Assembly: GCF_019745455.1 (NCBI RefSeq)
Contig: NZ_JAIETD010000115.1
Location: 58,346 to 122,345 of the forward strand
DNA: 64,000 nucleotides
Origin: Methylobacterium sp.
Lineage (GTDB): Bacteria > Pseudomonadota > Alphaproteobacteria > Rhizobiales > Beijerinckiaceae
Direction of reading: 5' to 3'
The notes under the pieces: generated by a model
The model's database searches: none
Seen by the model: only the letters and a program-made list of their open reading frames with translations
What the model was told of the DNA's origin: nothing
Shown here: positions 18,104 through 28,355 of the stretch, piece by piece
Layout of the letters: every line of letters begins with the position of its first letter
Position numbering within the stretch: the stretch's first letter is position 1
Position numbers and translations under genes: made by a program

Positions 18104-18862
18104 TCACACCGTCCGATGCGGTTCGGCCGTCGGCTCTCCCCGCGGGGGCACGACCGGCGAGGCCCCCAACAGGACATCCGAGGCGCCCTCGACCCGCTCC
18201 TGGAGGAGGGCCAGAAAGGCGGCCCGGTCGAGGCCGGGTGCGATCGAGGGCAGCAAGGCGATGGTTGCCGTGCCTGGCCGCCGCACCAGACTGCGGCGCG
18301 GCCAGTACAGGCCGGTGTTCAGGGCCACCGGCACACAGGGCACGTTCAGCGCGGCATAGAGATGGGTGATGCCGAGCTTGTAGGCCGGGACAGCGCCGGG
18401 CGCGCGGCGCGTCCCTTCCGGGAAGATGATGAGCTGGCGGCGGTCGCGGATCGCCTGGGCCGCGGCCTCGTTCATGGTCGCCATCGCCTTGGCGCCGCGG
18501 CTGCGGTCGATCGCGACCATGCCGCTGCGCGACAGGTACCAGCCGATCAGCGGGATCCACAGAAGCTCGCGCTTGAGGATGTAGGCGAAGTCCGGGAAGA
18601 CCGTGACGAGGGCGAGCGTCTCGAGCGCCGACTGGTGCTTGGCGGCGACGAGGCAGGCCCCGGCGGGGCGGTTCTCCAGGCCCCGGAACTCGACCTCGAT
18701 GCCGGCGACGACGCGCAGCAGCCACAGGGTCGTCCGCCCCCAGAACTGAGCCAGGCGAATCACCGCACGGCGAGACACCAGGGTCGGGAGGCCGAACACT
18801 GCGATCAGGGTCGTGGCGAGATAGAAGGCGCAGTTGAAGGCGAGAGAACGGAGGACGAGCAT
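18104..18862 (-). CDS. plsC: 1-acyl-sn-glycerol-3-phosphate acyltransferase
   Basis: Membrane-associated acyltransferase that makes phosphatidic acid from lysophosphatidic acid. The 252-residue protein has an N-terminal hydrophobic helix (about 8-30). The catalytic HX4D-type motif appears as KHQSALET (His76), with Glu replacing Asp, a variant I know from other alphaproteobacterial members. FPEGTR is at 147-152, and VPCVPVALNTGLYW corresponds to block IV. The long Pro-rich C-terminus beyond residue 230 is poorly conserved. It is convergent with murA and follows ggt on the same strand with an 88-bp gap. Confidence 0.9.
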   Translation of the reverse strand: MLVLRSLAFNCAFYLATTLIAVFGLPTLVSRRAVIRLAQFWGRTTLWLLRVVAGIEVEFRGLENRPAGACLVAAKHQSALETLALVTVFPDFAYILKRELLWIPLIGWYLSRSGMVAIDRSRGAKAMATMNEAAAQAIRDRRQLIIFPEGTRRAPGAVPAYKLGITHLYAALNVPCVPVALNTGLYWPRRSLVRRPGTATIALLPSIAPGLDRAAFLALLQERVEGASDVLLGASPVVPPRGEPTAEPHRTV

Positions 18863-18950
18863 CGGCGACCCGGTTGAGGCGGCCTCGATCCAAGGAAGCC
18901 CGCGGCATGCCTGTAGCGCGCCCGCGGCATCTTCACCAACTGCAGAACCG

Positions 18951-20714
18951 TCAATAGCCGTCGGCCAGGGTCCCGCGCTGGCGCGAATCGGCGGCCCCGG
19001 CGAGGAGGCCGTCGACGGCCATCACGGAGTTCGCCGAGCCGGAGGTCCTGCCCACGCTGACCCGGTGGCCGCGTGCCCGCAGGATCGCGACGGTATCGGG
19101 CGAAACGCCCTCCTCGACGCTCAAGGTATCGGGGCGCCACTGGTGATGGATACGCGGCGCGAGGATCGCCTCGGCGAGGTTGAAGCGGAAATCGATCAGC
19201 CCGACGATGACCTGGAGCACTGTCGTGATGATGCGGCTTCCGCCGGGGCTGCCGGTTGCGAGGAGCAGGCGACCATCGCGAAACACCAGGGTCGGGGTCA
19301 TCGAGGAGAGCGGGCGGGCCCCGGGTGCGACGGCGTTGGCGCTGCCTCCGAGGAGACCGTAGGCGTTCGGCGTACCGGGTTTGGACGAGAAATCGTCCAT
19401 CTCGTTGTTGAGGAGCACGCCGGTCCCCTCGGCGACGAGGCCGAGGCCGTAGGAGAAGTTGAGCGTCGTGGTGTTCGAGACGGCATTGCCCTGAGCATCG
19501 ATCACCGAGAAATGCGTGGTGTGGTCCGACTCGATGACGCGCGGATCACCGGCCTTGATGCTCTCGGCCGGACGCGCCTTCGCCATGTCGATGCTTGCGC
19601 GAAGACGCTCGGCATAAGGCTTGGAAATGAGGCCCTGGACCGGGACCTCGGTGCGCTCAGGGTCCCCGAGCCAGGTGGCTCGGTCGGCATAGGCGGGCTT
19701 CATCGCTTCGGCGAGGAGGTGGATCGCGTCGGCGCTGCCCGCGCCCATCCCGGCGAGATCGAAGCCTTCGAGGATATTGAGGATCTCGATCAGGTGGGCG
19801 CCGCCCGAGCTCGGCGGCGGCATCGAGACGATCTCGTAGCCCCGATAGGTGCCGCGGACGGGCTCGCGGATCACCGGACGATAGGCGGCGAGATCCGCCT
19901 CTGTCATCACGCCGCCGGCTTCCCGGACCACGGCGGCGATCCGCGCGGCGATCGGCCCCCGGTAGAATGCGTCGGGGCCATCCCTGGCAATGGCGCTGAG
20001 AGTACCGGCGAGATCAGCCTGAACGAGGCGGCTGCCACGGGGGAGGGGAGCGTCGCCCTGGAAGAACACCGCCCTTGTCGAAGGCCAGCGCCCGAGGAGC
20101 GAGGCCGAGCGCGGGAGCGAATCGGCAAGGCCGCTCTCGACCGGGATGCCCTCGCGGGCGAGCGCCTCGGCGGGGGCGACGAGCTCGGCCAGGGTAAAGC
20201 GACCCGAGCCGTAGAGCCGGTGCGCCTCCGCGAGGCCGCGAACGGTGCCGGGCACGGCGACCGCCCGGCCGGTGCGGGTCGAGGCGCCCCGTTCGACCTC
20301 GCCGCGAGAATCGAGAAACATCTCGGCCCTGGCCGCCGCCGGGGCGGTCTCGCGGTAATCGATGGTGACGGTGGCGGACGGATCGGCACGGTGGATCAGC
20401 ATGAAGCCGCCGCCGCCGAGATTGCCTGCCTGCGGCAGGGTCACGGCGAGGGCAAAACCCACGGCGACCGCCGCATCGACGGCGTTGCCGCCCTTCTTTA
20501 GAAGCTCGACGCCGACCTTGGTGGCAAGAGCGTCCTGCGAGGAGACCATGCCGTTCCTGGCAAGGATCGGCAGGACCCGGGCCCCGTCGGAGGGGATCGG
20601 CGGTCCGCCCTGCGCCAGGGTCGGCGCGGGGGCGAGGAGGAGGAGAACGAGGCCGGCGCTCGTGAGACGCCGGAACAATGGCCTAGTCGTCGTCACTCTC
20701 GTCGGGTGCCGCAT
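18951..20714 (-). CDS. ggt: Gamma-glutamyltransferase
   Basis: Periplasmic enzyme that hydrolyses or transfers the gamma-glutamyl group of glutathione and related peptides. The 587-residue proenzyme has a signal-like N-terminus ([18 protein letters not shown]). The autocatalytic cleavage site precedes Thr399 in [12 protein letters not shown], so the small subunit begins there. The gamma-glutamyl-binding motifs [18 protein letters not shown] and [12 protein letters not shown] follow. The ATG start overlaps the upstream rlmN stop by 32 bp; a GTG at 20696 would shorten the overlap. It might use gamma-glutamyl compounds related to the glx/mgs operon 4 kb away, but that is speculation. Confidence 0.93.
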   Translation of the reverse strand: MRHPTRVTTTRPLFRRLTSAGLVLLLLAPAPTLAQGGPPIPSDGARVLPILARNGMVSSQDALATKVGVELLKKGGNAVDAAVAVGFALAVTLPQAGNLGGGGFMLIHRADPSATVTIDYRETAPAAARAEMFLDSRGEVERGASTRTGRAVAVPGTVRGLAEAHRLYGSGRFTLAELVAPAEALAREGIPVESGLADSLPRSASLLGRWPSTRAVFFQGDAPLPRGSRLVQADLAGTLSAIARDGPDAFYRGPIAARIAAVVREAGGVMTEADLAAYRPVIREPVRGTYRGYEIVSMPPPSSGGAHLIEILNILEGFDLAGMGAGSADAIHLLAEAMKPAYADRATWLGDPERTEVPVQGLISKPYAERLRASIDMAKARPAESIKAGDPRVIESDHTTHFSVIDAQGNAVSNTTTLNFSYGLGLVAEGTGVLLNNEMDDFSSKPGTPNAYGLLGGSANAVAPGARPLSSMTPTLVFRDGRLLLATGSPGGSRIITTVLQVIVGLIDFRFNLAEAILAPRIHHQWRPDTLSVEEGVSPDTVAILRARGHRVSVGRTSGSANSVMAVDGLLAGAADSRQRGTLADGY

Positions 20715-21972
20715 AGAACCCTTCCGCTCCCAGGCCCTCGTCCAGCATCATGCGGGCACGGGCGCGCAGTTTCTCGGTCTCGCTCTTGAGCTGGCCGCAG
20801 GCGGCCAGGATGTCTCGGCCGCGCGGAGTCCGCACCGGCGAGGCATAGCCGGCATCGTAGACGATCTCGGCGAAGCGCTCGATCCGCTCCCATTCCGAGC
20901 ATTGATAGGCCGAGCCGGGCCAGGGGTTGAAGGGGATCAGGTTGATCTTGGCGGGGATGCCCTTGAGCAGGCGGACGAGCTCGCGCGCATCCGCATCCGA
21001 ATCGTTGACGCCCTTGAGCATCACGTATTCGAAGGTGATGCGCCGGGCGTTGTTGAGACCCGGATAGGCGCGGCAGGCGGCGATGAGCTCCGCCAGCGGA
21101 TATTTGCGGTTGAGTGGCACCAGGGTGTCGCGCAGGTCGTCGCGCACGGCGTGGAGCGAGATCGCCAGCATCGCATGGGCGTCGGTGCCGAGGCGCTGCA
21201 TCTGCGGCACGACGCCGGACGTCGAGACGGTGATGCGCCGACGCGACAGGCCGAGCCCCTCCTGGTCTGCCATGACGCCGACGGCGTCGATGACGTTGTC
21301 GGCGTTGTAGAGGGGCTCGCCCATGCCCATGAACACGATATTGGTCACCGGGCGCCTCGTCTCGTCGGCGCCGGGCGCCGTGGGATTGAGGCCGGCCCAG
21401 TCGTTGAGGCGGTCGCGGGCGACCACGACCTGCGCGGTGATCTCGGCGGCGGTGAGGTTCCGGACCAGGCGCTGGGTGCCGGTATGGCAGAACGAGCAGG
21501 TCAGCGTGCAGCCGACCTGGGACGAGACGCAGAGCGTGCCCCGGCCGCGGCCGGGAATGTAGACGCACTCGATCTCGGCGCCGCGATTGTGCTCGTGCCT
21601 GTTGGCCGGCGGCATCCGCAGGAGCCATTTGCGGGTGCCGTCGCGAGACACCTGCTCGGTCACGACCTCGGGGCGGTCGAGGGTATAGGCCTCCGAGAGC
21701 TGTGCCTTCAGGCCCTTGCCGACATTGGTCATGTCGGAGAAGTCCCTGGCACCGCGCACGTTGAGCCAGTGCCAGACCTGACCCGCGCGCATCCGCTGCT
21801 CGCGCTCGGAGACGCCGATGGCGGCGAGGCGGGCCTTCAGATCCTCCCGGGTCAGGCCGACCAGGGAGGAGCGGCCCGCCGGCACCGCCTCGGGCAGGAA
21901 ATCGGGGGTCTTCTCGATTGCGGGAACGGCGCCTGCCTCGCGCGCCGCGGTGTCGAACGACGCCGTCGCCAT
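20683..21972 (-). CDS. rlmN: Dual-specificity 23S rRNA/tRNA methyltransferase RlmN
   Basis: Radical-SAM enzyme methylating C2 of adenosine 2503 in 23S rRNA and A37 of some tRNAs. The [4Fe-4S] motif is CTLTCSFC, followed by [14 protein letters not shown] and the SAM-binding [13 protein letters not shown] and [12 protein letters not shown]-terminal Cys within DILAACGQL, the methyl-carrying residue, is present. The protein is 429 residues. The ATG at 21972 ([10 protein letters not shown]) is preferred; a TTG four codons earlier extends the frame without support. It ends inside the ggt start. Confidence 0.95.
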   Translation of the reverse strand: MATASFDTAAREAGAVPAIEKTPDFLPEAVPAGRSSLVGLTREDLKARLAAIGVSEREQRMRAGQVWHWLNVRGARDFSDMTNVGKGLKAQLSEAYTLDRPEVVTEQVSRDGTRKWLLRMPPANRHEHNRGAEIECVYIPGRGRGTLCVSSQVGCTLTCSFCHTGTQRLVRNLTAAEITAQVVVARDRLNDWAGLNPTAPGADETRRPVTNIVFMGMGEPLYNADNVIDAVGVMADQEGLGLSRRRITVSTSGVVPQMQRLGTDAHAMLAISLHAVRDDLRDTLVPLNRKYPLAELIAACRAYPGLNNARRITFEYVMLKGVNDSDADARELVRLLKGIPAKINLIPFNPWPGSAYQCSEWERIERFAEIVYDAGYASPVRTPRGRDILAACGQLKSETEKLRARARMMLDEGLGAEGFYAAPDESDDD

Positions 21973-22056
21973 GGGTCTCAACAAGCCTTCAAGCTGGGAA
22001 TCCGCCGGATATAGGCGATTCCCCGCTCGAATGCGAATGAGGAGCGTTAAGCTCCC

Positions 22057-22473
22057 CTACTGCGCCGGCTTCGTCTCGGCGGGCTTTGGTGCATCGGCGG
22101 GCGCGGCAGCCGGTTGGAGAACGTCTTTGGAGACCGTCCCCTCGGGGCCGTACTCGCCCGCCACCGCAAGGCAGGATCTCTCGCGGTTGACCTGCATCTG
22201 GTTCGACATCAGGGCGAACATCGTCTGAACCTTGGCGCCGAAAGGCCCGCGCGGGGCGACGTCCTTCGGATCGACGTTCTGCTTCTGGAGCAGGGCGTCG
22301 AATTGGTCGACACCGATGCGGTAGCCGCAGACATTGGCGGCAGCGAAGATATAGGCTGCGAATTCAAGGGCACGCGGATTGGGCGCGTTGCGGATCTGTG
22401 CCTGAGCGAGGGTCGGGGCGCAGCATGCCGCGAGGACGAGCGCGACGCGAAGGTTGGGGGGCTTGAAAGACAT
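22057..22473 (-). CDS. Exported small hypothetical protein
   Basis: A 138-residue protein with a classical signal peptide (LRVALVLAACCAPTLAQA). The mature part contains Cys residues (NVCGYRIGV and RERSCLAVAGEYG) that may form a disulfide. The C-terminal 25 residues are Ala/Pro/Lys-rich. CGAGGAAG lies upstream of the chosen ATG. I do not recognise the family; helical features and the paired Cys suggest a periplasmic or cell-surface protein. It lies alone between rlmN and ung. Confidence 0.65.
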   Translation of the reverse strand: MSFKPPNLRVALVLAACCAPTLAQAQIRNAPNPRALEFAAYIFAAANVCGYRIGVDQFDALLQKQNVDPKDVAPRGPFGAKVQTMFALMSNQMQVNRERSCLAVAGEYGPEGTVSKDVLQPAAAPADAPKPAETKPAQ

Positions 22474-22585
22474 GGCGTGAGGCTTCCTCGTTGCGCCGCG
22501 CGATCTCTTCTGACGTCCCGCTTCGGCTGAGGCCACATAGGCCGCGTGAGACCGGTCGCCAAGCCATTCCGCCAGCGAGAGGTTC

Positions 22586-23296
22586 TTACGTCGCAGGCAC
22601 TCGGCCGAGCCGCCAGTCGATCGGCGCCACGCCTTGCGCCATCAACCACTCGTTCGCCCGTTCGAACGGGCGCGATCCGGGAAAATCGCGCGCCCTGTTG
22701 AGCGGCGATGGGTGACCGCTCTCGACGACGCCGTGACGGCTGCGATCGATCAGGGCCGAACGGGCACGTGCCTGCGCTCCCCAGAGGAGAAAGACGACCG
22801 GGCGCTCACCCGCGGACAGGCTCGCCACGACCTCGTCGGTGAGGGCCGACCAGCCGTAGCGCAGATGCGCGCCGGCTTTGCCGGCTTCCACGGTGAGCGC
22901 GGCATTGAGGAGGAGGACGCCCTGGCGCGCCCAGGGCGTGAGGTCGCCCCGCGGCGGCACCGGGATGCCGTCGGGCGTCTCCGCCAGGATGATCTTCAGG
23001 GAAGCGGGAAGACGGCGCGGCCCGACATAGGAGAAGGCGAGGCCGTTGGCATCCCCCGGAGTCGGATAGGGGTCCTGGCCGAGGATGACCGCCCTGACCC
23101 CCTCGGGCGGCGTCAGCCCCAGCGCGTTATAGACATCGCCCGGGGGCGGCAGCACCTCGGCACCGGCCGCGATCCGCACATCGACCCGGGCGGCGACCGC
23201 ATCGGCGGCGCCGTTCGAGAAGAACGGAAGCGAGAGCCAGCCCGACCTCGTGTCACGAAATCGGGCGAGCGCAGCGGTGAGGGGCCCTGTCGGCAT
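22586..23296 (-). CDS. ung: Uracil-DNA glycosylase (family 1)
   Basis: Removes uracil from DNA at the first step of base excision repair. Motif A GQDPYPTPGDANGLAFS carries the catalytic Asp; Pro replaces the usual His after Tyr, a variant I know from other alphaproteobacterial Ung proteins. FLLWGAQA and the DNA-intercalation loop HPSPLN complete the active site. It is 236 residues, a normal length. The start ATG overlaps the 5'-nucleotidase stop by one base, so the two are likely co-translated. Confidence 0.94.
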   Translation of the reverse strand: MPTGPLTAALARFRDTRSGWLSLPFFSNGAADAVAARVDVRIAAGAEVLPPPGDVYNALGLTPPEGVRAVILGQDPYPTPGDANGLAFSYVGPRRLPASLKIILAETPDGIPVPPRGDLTPWARQGVLLLNAALTVEAGKAGAHLRYGWSALTDEVVASLSAGERPVVFLLWGAQARARSALIDRSRHGVVESGHPSPLNRARDFPGSRPFERANEWLMAQGVAPIDWRLGRVPAT

Positions 23297-24843
23297 CAGC
23301 GGATGATGATGCGGCCCTCGGAACCGACCCTCAGCGGGGCAGCGTCGCGCAGATAGGCCATGACCTCATTCGCCATGAGCTTGCCATCGCTCGCAGAGAC
23401 GAGGACGCGTCCCTGCGCCATCCCAGCATAGCCGTTGCCGCCCTCCAACAGGAAACTGTTCGACGCGACAGTGTAGCTGCGCGCGTCATCGAGAGGATCG
23501 CCGTTGATCGTGACCGCGCCGACGCGCCGGCCGACAGGAGCTGTCGAATCGACCGTCACCACGAGACCCGAGACCTGCGGGAAGCGCCCGGCAGGACGCC
23601 CGATCTCCGAGAATCCTGCTTCCAGCACACGTCGGATCTGAGCCCCCTCAAGAGCGACCAGAACCGTGGTGTTGCCGAACGGCAATTCGCTGAGCACGTC
23701 GCGCCGCGTCAGCACAGTGCCGGCGGGATAGAGCCTGTCGCCGCGGATGCCGCCGCCATTGGTGATCGCGATGTCGGCCTTCAGGCTGGCCCGCAACGCG
23801 TCGGCAACGAGGTTGCCGAAGCTCGCCTCACGCATCCGCACCGAGGAGATCCGGCTGTCGAGCTCCGAGTCGATCGGTCCGACCGGCACGTCGAGTTCCT
23901 GCGAGAGCTTGCCCTCCAGTCGCATGACGATGGCGCTGGCTTCGGCGTCGGGAGGCACCGTGGCAGTGTCGTGGATCCGGAAGGCTGCACGCCAGGTCAC
24001 CTGCCGTGCCTTCCCCTCGCCGGTGATCGCGGCGAACACGTCGATGGCCGTGACGAAACGGGCGTCGAAGCTCGATTCGGCCATGATGCGGCGGCCATCG
24101 TACTTCACCACCAGGTCGTGATCGTGGCCGGAGAGGAGGATGTCGACGAGCCCGCTTCCCAGAATGGCCTCGTCGAGGATCCGGCCGGTATGGGCGACGC
24201 AGACGATCATCTCCGCGCCGCCCTCACGGAGCATCGAGGCCTCGCGGGTCAAAGCCTGCAATTCCGGCTCGAAGCGCAGGTCTCCGGCATTCGACGATTG
24301 CGGCGTACTCGACAATGAAAGGCCGACGAGACCGACCCTGATGCCCCCAAGGGTGACGAGGGTGCTGTCGCGCAGACCTTGCAATCGGCGTCCGTTGGCG
24401 TCCCGAAGGTTTGCCGCGAAGACCGGGAAATTCGCCTCGCCCATGCGCTGCGCGAAAATGGCCGGACCGAAGTCGAACTCGTGGTTGCCGGGGACGAAGA
24501 TGTCGGGCGGGGCGAGGTTGAGGAGCTCGATGATGTGGGCGCCGCGATCGAAGCCTGACATCAGAGAAGGTGAGAGCGTGTCGCCGGCATGAGCGTAGAG
24601 CAGCGGTACTCCCCGTGCGCGCTCGGCACGAACCACCGCGGTGAGGCGAGGGAAACCGCCTCGGCCCTCCGCCTCCGCCATCCGATAGACGTCGTTGACG
24701 AGGAGGAGCGTAAAGGTCGGCTCCTGGACCGGCTTCTCGGTGGCAGCACGCGGCGCGGCGCTGGCGTCGTCGTTCAGCGACGTCGTCGCGAGCCCCGCTG
24801 CGAGACCGAGGCCGAGCGTCTGGCGGCGGTTGGGCGGAGACAT
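23296..24843 (-). CDS. Periplasmic 5'-nucleotidase / metallophosphatase
   Basis: Two-domain enzyme that removes phosphate from nucleotides or other phosphoesters. An N-terminal export signal with RR (MSPPNRRQTLGLGLAAGLA) suggests the Tat or Sec pathway. The metallophosphoesterase domain (about 40-280) shows AGDTLSPS, GNHEFDFG and LLSGHDHDL. The C-terminal 5_nucleotid_C domain (about 315-490) has the NGGGIRG motif and NSFLLEGGNGYAG substrate site. It lacks the usual DxH first motif in clean form (VNDVYR), which is worth noting. It precedes ung on the same strand and overlaps it by one base. Confidence 0.9.
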   Translation of the reverse strand: MSPPNRRQTLGLGLAAGLATTSLNDDASAAPRAATEKPVQEPTFTLLLVNDVYRMAEAEGRGGFPRLTAVVRAERARGVPLLYAHAGDTLSPSLMSGFDRGAHIIELLNLAPPDIFVPGNHEFDFGPAIFAQRMGEANFPVFAANLRDANGRRLQGLRDSTLVTLGGIRVGLVGLSLSSTPQSSNAGDLRFEPELQALTREASMLREGGAEMIVCVAHTGRILDEAILGSGLVDILLSGHDHDLVVKYDGRRIMAESSFDARFVTAIDVFAAITGEGKARQVTWRAAFRIHDTATVPPDAEASAIVMRLEGKLSQELDVPVGPIDSELDSRISSVRMREASFGNLVADALRASLKADIAITNGGGIRGDRLYPAGTVLTRRDVLSELPFGNTTVLVALEGAQIRRVLEAGFSEIGRPAGRFPQVSGLVVTVDSTAPVGRRVGAVTINGDPLDDARSYTVASNSFLLEGGNGYAGMAQGRVLVSASDGKLMANEVMAYLRDAAPLRVGSEGRIIIR

Positions 24844-24933
24844 GGTTGGTCCAATTCCAAACTCGATCGGCTCCCTCCATAGAGTCCGGATTGTGAAGGG
24901 ACGACAACAGGAACCAGGCGGCGACGCCTTGCC

Positions 24934-25887
24934 TCACTTCGAGGCAAAAGTGTCGCGGACCGCCTTGGCGTTCCGACGGATCATCGGCATCACCCAGGCT
25001 CCGGAAGCCAGGAAAGCAGCCGGGTCCATCGGGGCGAGATCGACGGCCAGGCGCTCTGCGAGGCCCGGATTGGCGAGGGTGGGCATAGGTGCATCGGTCT
25101 TGGCGTAGACCACCGTCGTGTCCTCGCGCCAGAACTCGGGATGCGGCACGAGGCCGGCGCGTCGAGCGGTGAGATCGAGGGTCTCACGGATGAAGCCATG
25201 GACGTGGGCGAAGTGGAAACGCTCGTGCGGCGGCTTGCCCGTGGCGGCCATGTTCGGCACGGCGATGTAGAGGAGCCCGTCGGGCTTGAGCCAGCGGCCG
25301 AGCCGTTCGGCGACGTCGGCCGGGTCGCGCAGGTGCTCGAAGACGTGGTGAGTCGTGATGACGTCGAAATATTCGGGCGGGAAACGCTCGTCCTCGGCAT
25401 CGTCCAGCACTTCGACGCCGTGCTCGGCGCGGGCATAGGCGGCGTAGTCGCGCCCCGGCTCGACACCGATCGCCTCGCAGCCGCGTGCTCTGGCAGCGGC
25501 CAGGAACTCGCCCGAACCCGAACCGAAATCGAGGACGCGGGCGCCAGGCTTCAGTTTCGGAGCGAGAAGCTCGGTGCGGAACTGAGCCTCCCGGGCGCTG
25601 CGCTTGAGATGGTGGCGCGGCGGACCTCCGGCGAAGGCGAGCTGGTAGTCGGCGCGGTAGGCGTGGGCATAGTAATGCGCCAATTCGTCGGGCGTCGGCA
25701 TCGGGTCGGTGCGAATCAGGCCGCACTGGCGACAGGCGACCGAGCGCAGGGTCTTCAGGCGGCGGTCGCTCTTGGCGACCACGACGCTGTCCGGCGATCC
25801 GCAGAGATTGCAGGCCGTGGGCTCGCCCTTATACGGGTAGCCGGTGAACGGCATGAAGTGATTGAGGAAGTAGCGGGGAGACGGCAT
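24934..25887 (-). CDS. SAM-dependent methyltransferase with N-terminal Cys pairs
   Basis: A 317-residue class I methyltransferase. Residues 18-60 have two Cys pairs (CNLCG and CRQCG), the zinc-ribbon-like segment found before many sugar or polyketide C-methyltransferases. The Rossmann motif I is VLDFGSGSGEFLAAA, followed by EAIGVEPG, ITTHHVFEHLRDP and LYIAVPN. The start was set at MPSPRYFLNHFMPF; the frame to 26163 overlaps hemH on the other strand and is not plausible. The substrate is unknown. It is divergent from hemH with about 145 bp between the two starts. Confidence 0.85.
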   Translation of the reverse strand: MPSPRYFLNHFMPFTGYPYKGEPTACNLCGSPDSVVVAKSDRRLKTLRSVACRQCGLIRTDPMPTPDELAHYYAHAYRADYQLAFAGGPPRHHLKRSAREAQFRTELLAPKLKPGARVLDFGSGSGEFLAAARARGCEAIGVEPGRDYAAYARAEHGVEVLDDAEDERFPPEYFDVITTHHVFEHLRDPADVAERLGRWLKPDGLLYIAVPNMAATGKPPHERFHFAHVHGFIRETLDLTARRAGLVPHPEFWREDTTVVYAKTDAPMPTLANPGLAERLAVDLAPMDPAAFLASGAWVMPMIRRNAKAVRDTFASK

Positions 25888-26032
25888 GTCGCGCCTTGAT
25901 CGAGCGATTCGTCGCTGGCAGGGCCAGTGGTCTAGATAGATATGCCAGGGCGCACAACCGTGCCGCCCAACCAGTACTGGCCACGGCCAGTCGTGCCGCC
26001 GCCCTCGAGAGGCGGCCCAGCGGACATGAGCG

Positions 26033-27106
26033 ATGAACGAACGCGTCGAACCGGCCTCGCTGCAGGCGAAACTGCCGCCGAGCCCAAATACGGGGCCCTT
26101 GCCACCCGAGCACCCTCGGGTGCGCTGGGGCCGCGTCGGCGTGCTCCTGATGAACCTCGGCACGCCGGAAGGAACCAGCTACTGGCCGATGCGGCGTTAC
26201 CTCAAGGAGTTCCTGTCGGACCGCCGCGTCATCGAAGTGCCGCGCCTGATCTGGTGGCCGCTCCTCAACCTCGTGATCCTGACCAAACGCCCCGGTCCGA
26301 AAGGGCGCGACTACGCCAGCGTGTGGAACAACGAGCGCAACGAGGGCCCCCTCAAGACCATCACCCGCGGCCAGTGCGAGCGCCTTCAGGAGATGATGGG
26401 GAACCGCGTCGTCGTCGACTGGGCGATGCGCTACGGCAAGCCCGAGGTCTCCCTGCGGCTCCAGGCGCTCCTCGACCAGGGCTGCGACCGCATCCTCCTG
26501 GTCCCGCTCTATCCGCAATATGCCGCCGCCACCTCGGCCACGGCCTGCGACCAGGCCTTCAAGGCCCTGATGCAGATGCGATGGCAGCCGACGGTGCGGG
26601 TCTCGGCACCCTACCATGACGATCCGGTCTACATCGACGCCATGGCGCAATCGATCCGCGAAGGTCTGGCCAAGCTCGATTTCGAGCCGGAGGTGATCCT
26701 GACTTCGTTCCACGGCGTGCCAAAGAGCTACCTCCTCAAAGGCGACCCCTATCATTGCCAATGCGTGAAGACCGGTCGCCTCATCCGCGAGGCCCTTGGC
26801 TTCTCGGCGGAAAAGATGCGCACCACATTCCAGTCACGCTTCGGCAACGAGGAATGGCTCCGGCCCTATACCGATGAGACCGTGCAGAACCTCGCCAAGA
26901 GCGGTGTCAAACGCATGGCGATCGTGGCCCCGGGCTTTACCGCCGACTGTCTCGAGACGCTGGAAGAACTCGACGGCGAGAACCGCCATTATTTCGAGGA
27001 CAATGGCGGCGAACATTTCGCCTACATTCCCTGCCTCAACGACAGCGATCTCGGCATGAAGGTCATCGCCAACGTGGTGAACCGGGAGCTCCAGGGCTGG
27101 GCCTGA
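26033..27106 (+). CDS. hemH: Ferrochelatase
   Basis: Inserts iron into protoporphyrin IX, the last step of heme synthesis, at the inner membrane. Family signatures are VGVLLMNLGTPEG, LVPLYPQYAAATSA, LTSFHGVPKSYLLKGDPYHCQC with the catalytic His, and MAIVAPGFTADCLETLEE. It is 357 residues, with a polar 25-residue extension before the domain. It is divergent from the methyltransferase gene and 107 bp upstream of hisZ. The Cys residues at the C-terminal side might bind Fe-S, but this is not certain. Confidence 0.95.
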   Translation: MNERVEPASLQAKLPPSPNTGPLPPEHPRVRWGRVGVLLMNLGTPEGTSYWPMRRYLKEFLSDRRVIEVPRLIWWPLLNLVILTKRPGPKGRDYASVWNNERNEGPLKTITRGQCERLQEMMGNRVVVDWAMRYGKPEVSLRLQALLDQGCDRILLVPLYPQYAAATSATACDQAFKALMQMRWQPTVRVSAPYHDDPVYIDAMAQSIREGLAKLDFEPEVILTSFHGVPKSYLLKGDPYHCQCVKTGRLIREALGFSAEKMRTTFQSRFGNEEWLRPYTDETVQNLAKSGVKRMAIVAPGFTADCLETLEELDGENRHYFEDNGGEHFAYIPCLNDSDLGMKVIANVVNRELQGWA

Positions 27107-27213
27107 CCCCCGTCTCCCCCAAGCGCATCACCACGACGGTCGCCAAAGGGCAGCCAGATTGGTAAGGGCTTGAAGATTAGACACAAGCTCCACCCGAGGC
27201 GGCGAGCGGATCC

Positions 27214-28344
27214 ATGACGACAGGCGAGGCGCAGGGCGCCGGCGAAGAGGCGCAGACCGAGGCACAGGAGAGACTCGTCCGCCATTTCGTGGAGGCCGGC
27301 TACGGCGGCATCACGCCCCCGGTGCTGCAACCCGTGGAGCCGTTCCTCGAACTCTCCGGCGAGGAGATCCGTCGCCGCATCTTCATCACGCAGGACGCGG
27401 GCGGTACGGAGTTCTGCCTGCGGCCTGAATTCACGATCCCGGTCTGCCGCCAGCACCTCGCGCGGCTTGGCTCCGCAAGTGCCGATTACAGCTATTTCGG
27501 CCCGGTCTTCCGCCTCGCACGGGGAGAATCGGACGAGTTTCTGCAGGCGGGCATCGAATCGATCGGACGCACCGATATTCCGGCGGCGGATGCCGAGGTG
27601 GTCGGCCTCGCCCTCGATGGCGTCGGCTTGCTCGGGCGCGAGGACGTCGAGGTCCGGCTCGGCGACATGGGACTGACCGACAGCTTCCTCGACGCCCTCA
27701 GCGTTCCGCCTGCCGCCAAGCGCCGGACCTTGCGGGCGCTTGCCGGAGGCCGTTCGCTCGACGAGGTCGCCAATGCGGCCACGAAAGAAGACCCTCATGC
27801 GGGCTTGCTGGCGGCGATCCAGGGCCAGGATCCTCGCGGGGTGCGGGCCTTCGTCGAGGACGTCCTGTCGATCGCCGGAATCTCACGGGTCGGCGGCCGC
27901 AGTGCAGGCGAGATCGCGGAACGCTTCCTCGCCAAGGCGGCCGCGCAGGCCAATGGCGGCGCGGGGCTCAATCCCGAGAATCGGGCTCTGATCGAACGCT
28001 ACCGCGCGATCGAGGCCGATCCCGACAAGGCCGCCATGGAGATCAAGGCCCTGGCAGCCGAAGCAGGCCTAGACCATCCGCCATTGGACGAGGCGATCTC
28101 GCTCCTCGAGGAGCGCACCGGTTTCATGGCCGCCCGCGGCCTAGACGTCGAGGGTTTCCGCTTCTCGGCGGGCTTTGCGCGCAATCTCGACTATTACACC
28201 GGCTTCATCTTCGAGGTGACGGGCCAGGGTTCGACCGCAACCCTCGTGGGCGGTGGCCGCTACGACGGGTTGCTGCAGCACCTCGGCAGCCCCGTGCCGG
28301 TGCCGGCGGTGGGTTGCGCGTTCTGGCTGTCGCGGCTCGTCTGA
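27214..28344 (+). CDS. hisZ: ATP phosphoribosyltransferase regulatory subunit
   Basis: Catalytically dead class II synthetase-fold subunit that activates HisG in histidine biosynthesis. The 376-residue protein has the HisRS-like core: FCLRPEFTIPVCRQHL, YFGPVFRLARG and the RNLDYYTGFIFEV active-site-like motif, plus [13 protein letters not shown]. It lacks the C-terminal anticodon-binding domain seen in the hisS product at 8.8-10.3 kb, which is why it is called HisZ. It lies 11 bp upstream of hisG, so the two form an operon. Confidence 0.93.
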   Translation: MTTGEAQGAGEEAQTEAQERLVRHFVEAGYGGITPPVLQPVEPFLELSGEEIRRRIFITQDAGGTEFCLRPEFTIPVCRQHLARLGSASADYSYFGPVFRLARGESDEFLQAGIESIGRTDIPAADAEVVGLALDGVGLLGREDVEVRLGDMGLTDSFLDALSVPPAAKRRTLRALAGGRSLDEVANAATKEDPHAGLLAAIQGQDPRGVRAFVEDVLSIAGISRVGGRSAGEIAERFLAKAAAQANGGAGLNPENRALIERYRAIEADPDKAAMEIKALAAEAGLDHPPLDEAISLLEERTGFMAARGLDVEGFRFSAGFARNLDYYTGFIFEVTGQGSTATLVGGGRYDGLLQHLGSPVPVPAVGCAFWLSRLV

Positions 28345-28355
28345 GGGAGATCACG

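Noticed and set aside
18834..20501. 555-residue plus-strand ORF
   Set aside because: Shadow of the gamma-glutamyltransferase gene; no domain, no ribosome-binding site.
27214..28344. A second histidyl-tRNA synthetase
   Set aside because: It lacks the anticodon-binding domain and lies 11 bp upstream of hisG, so it is HisZ.
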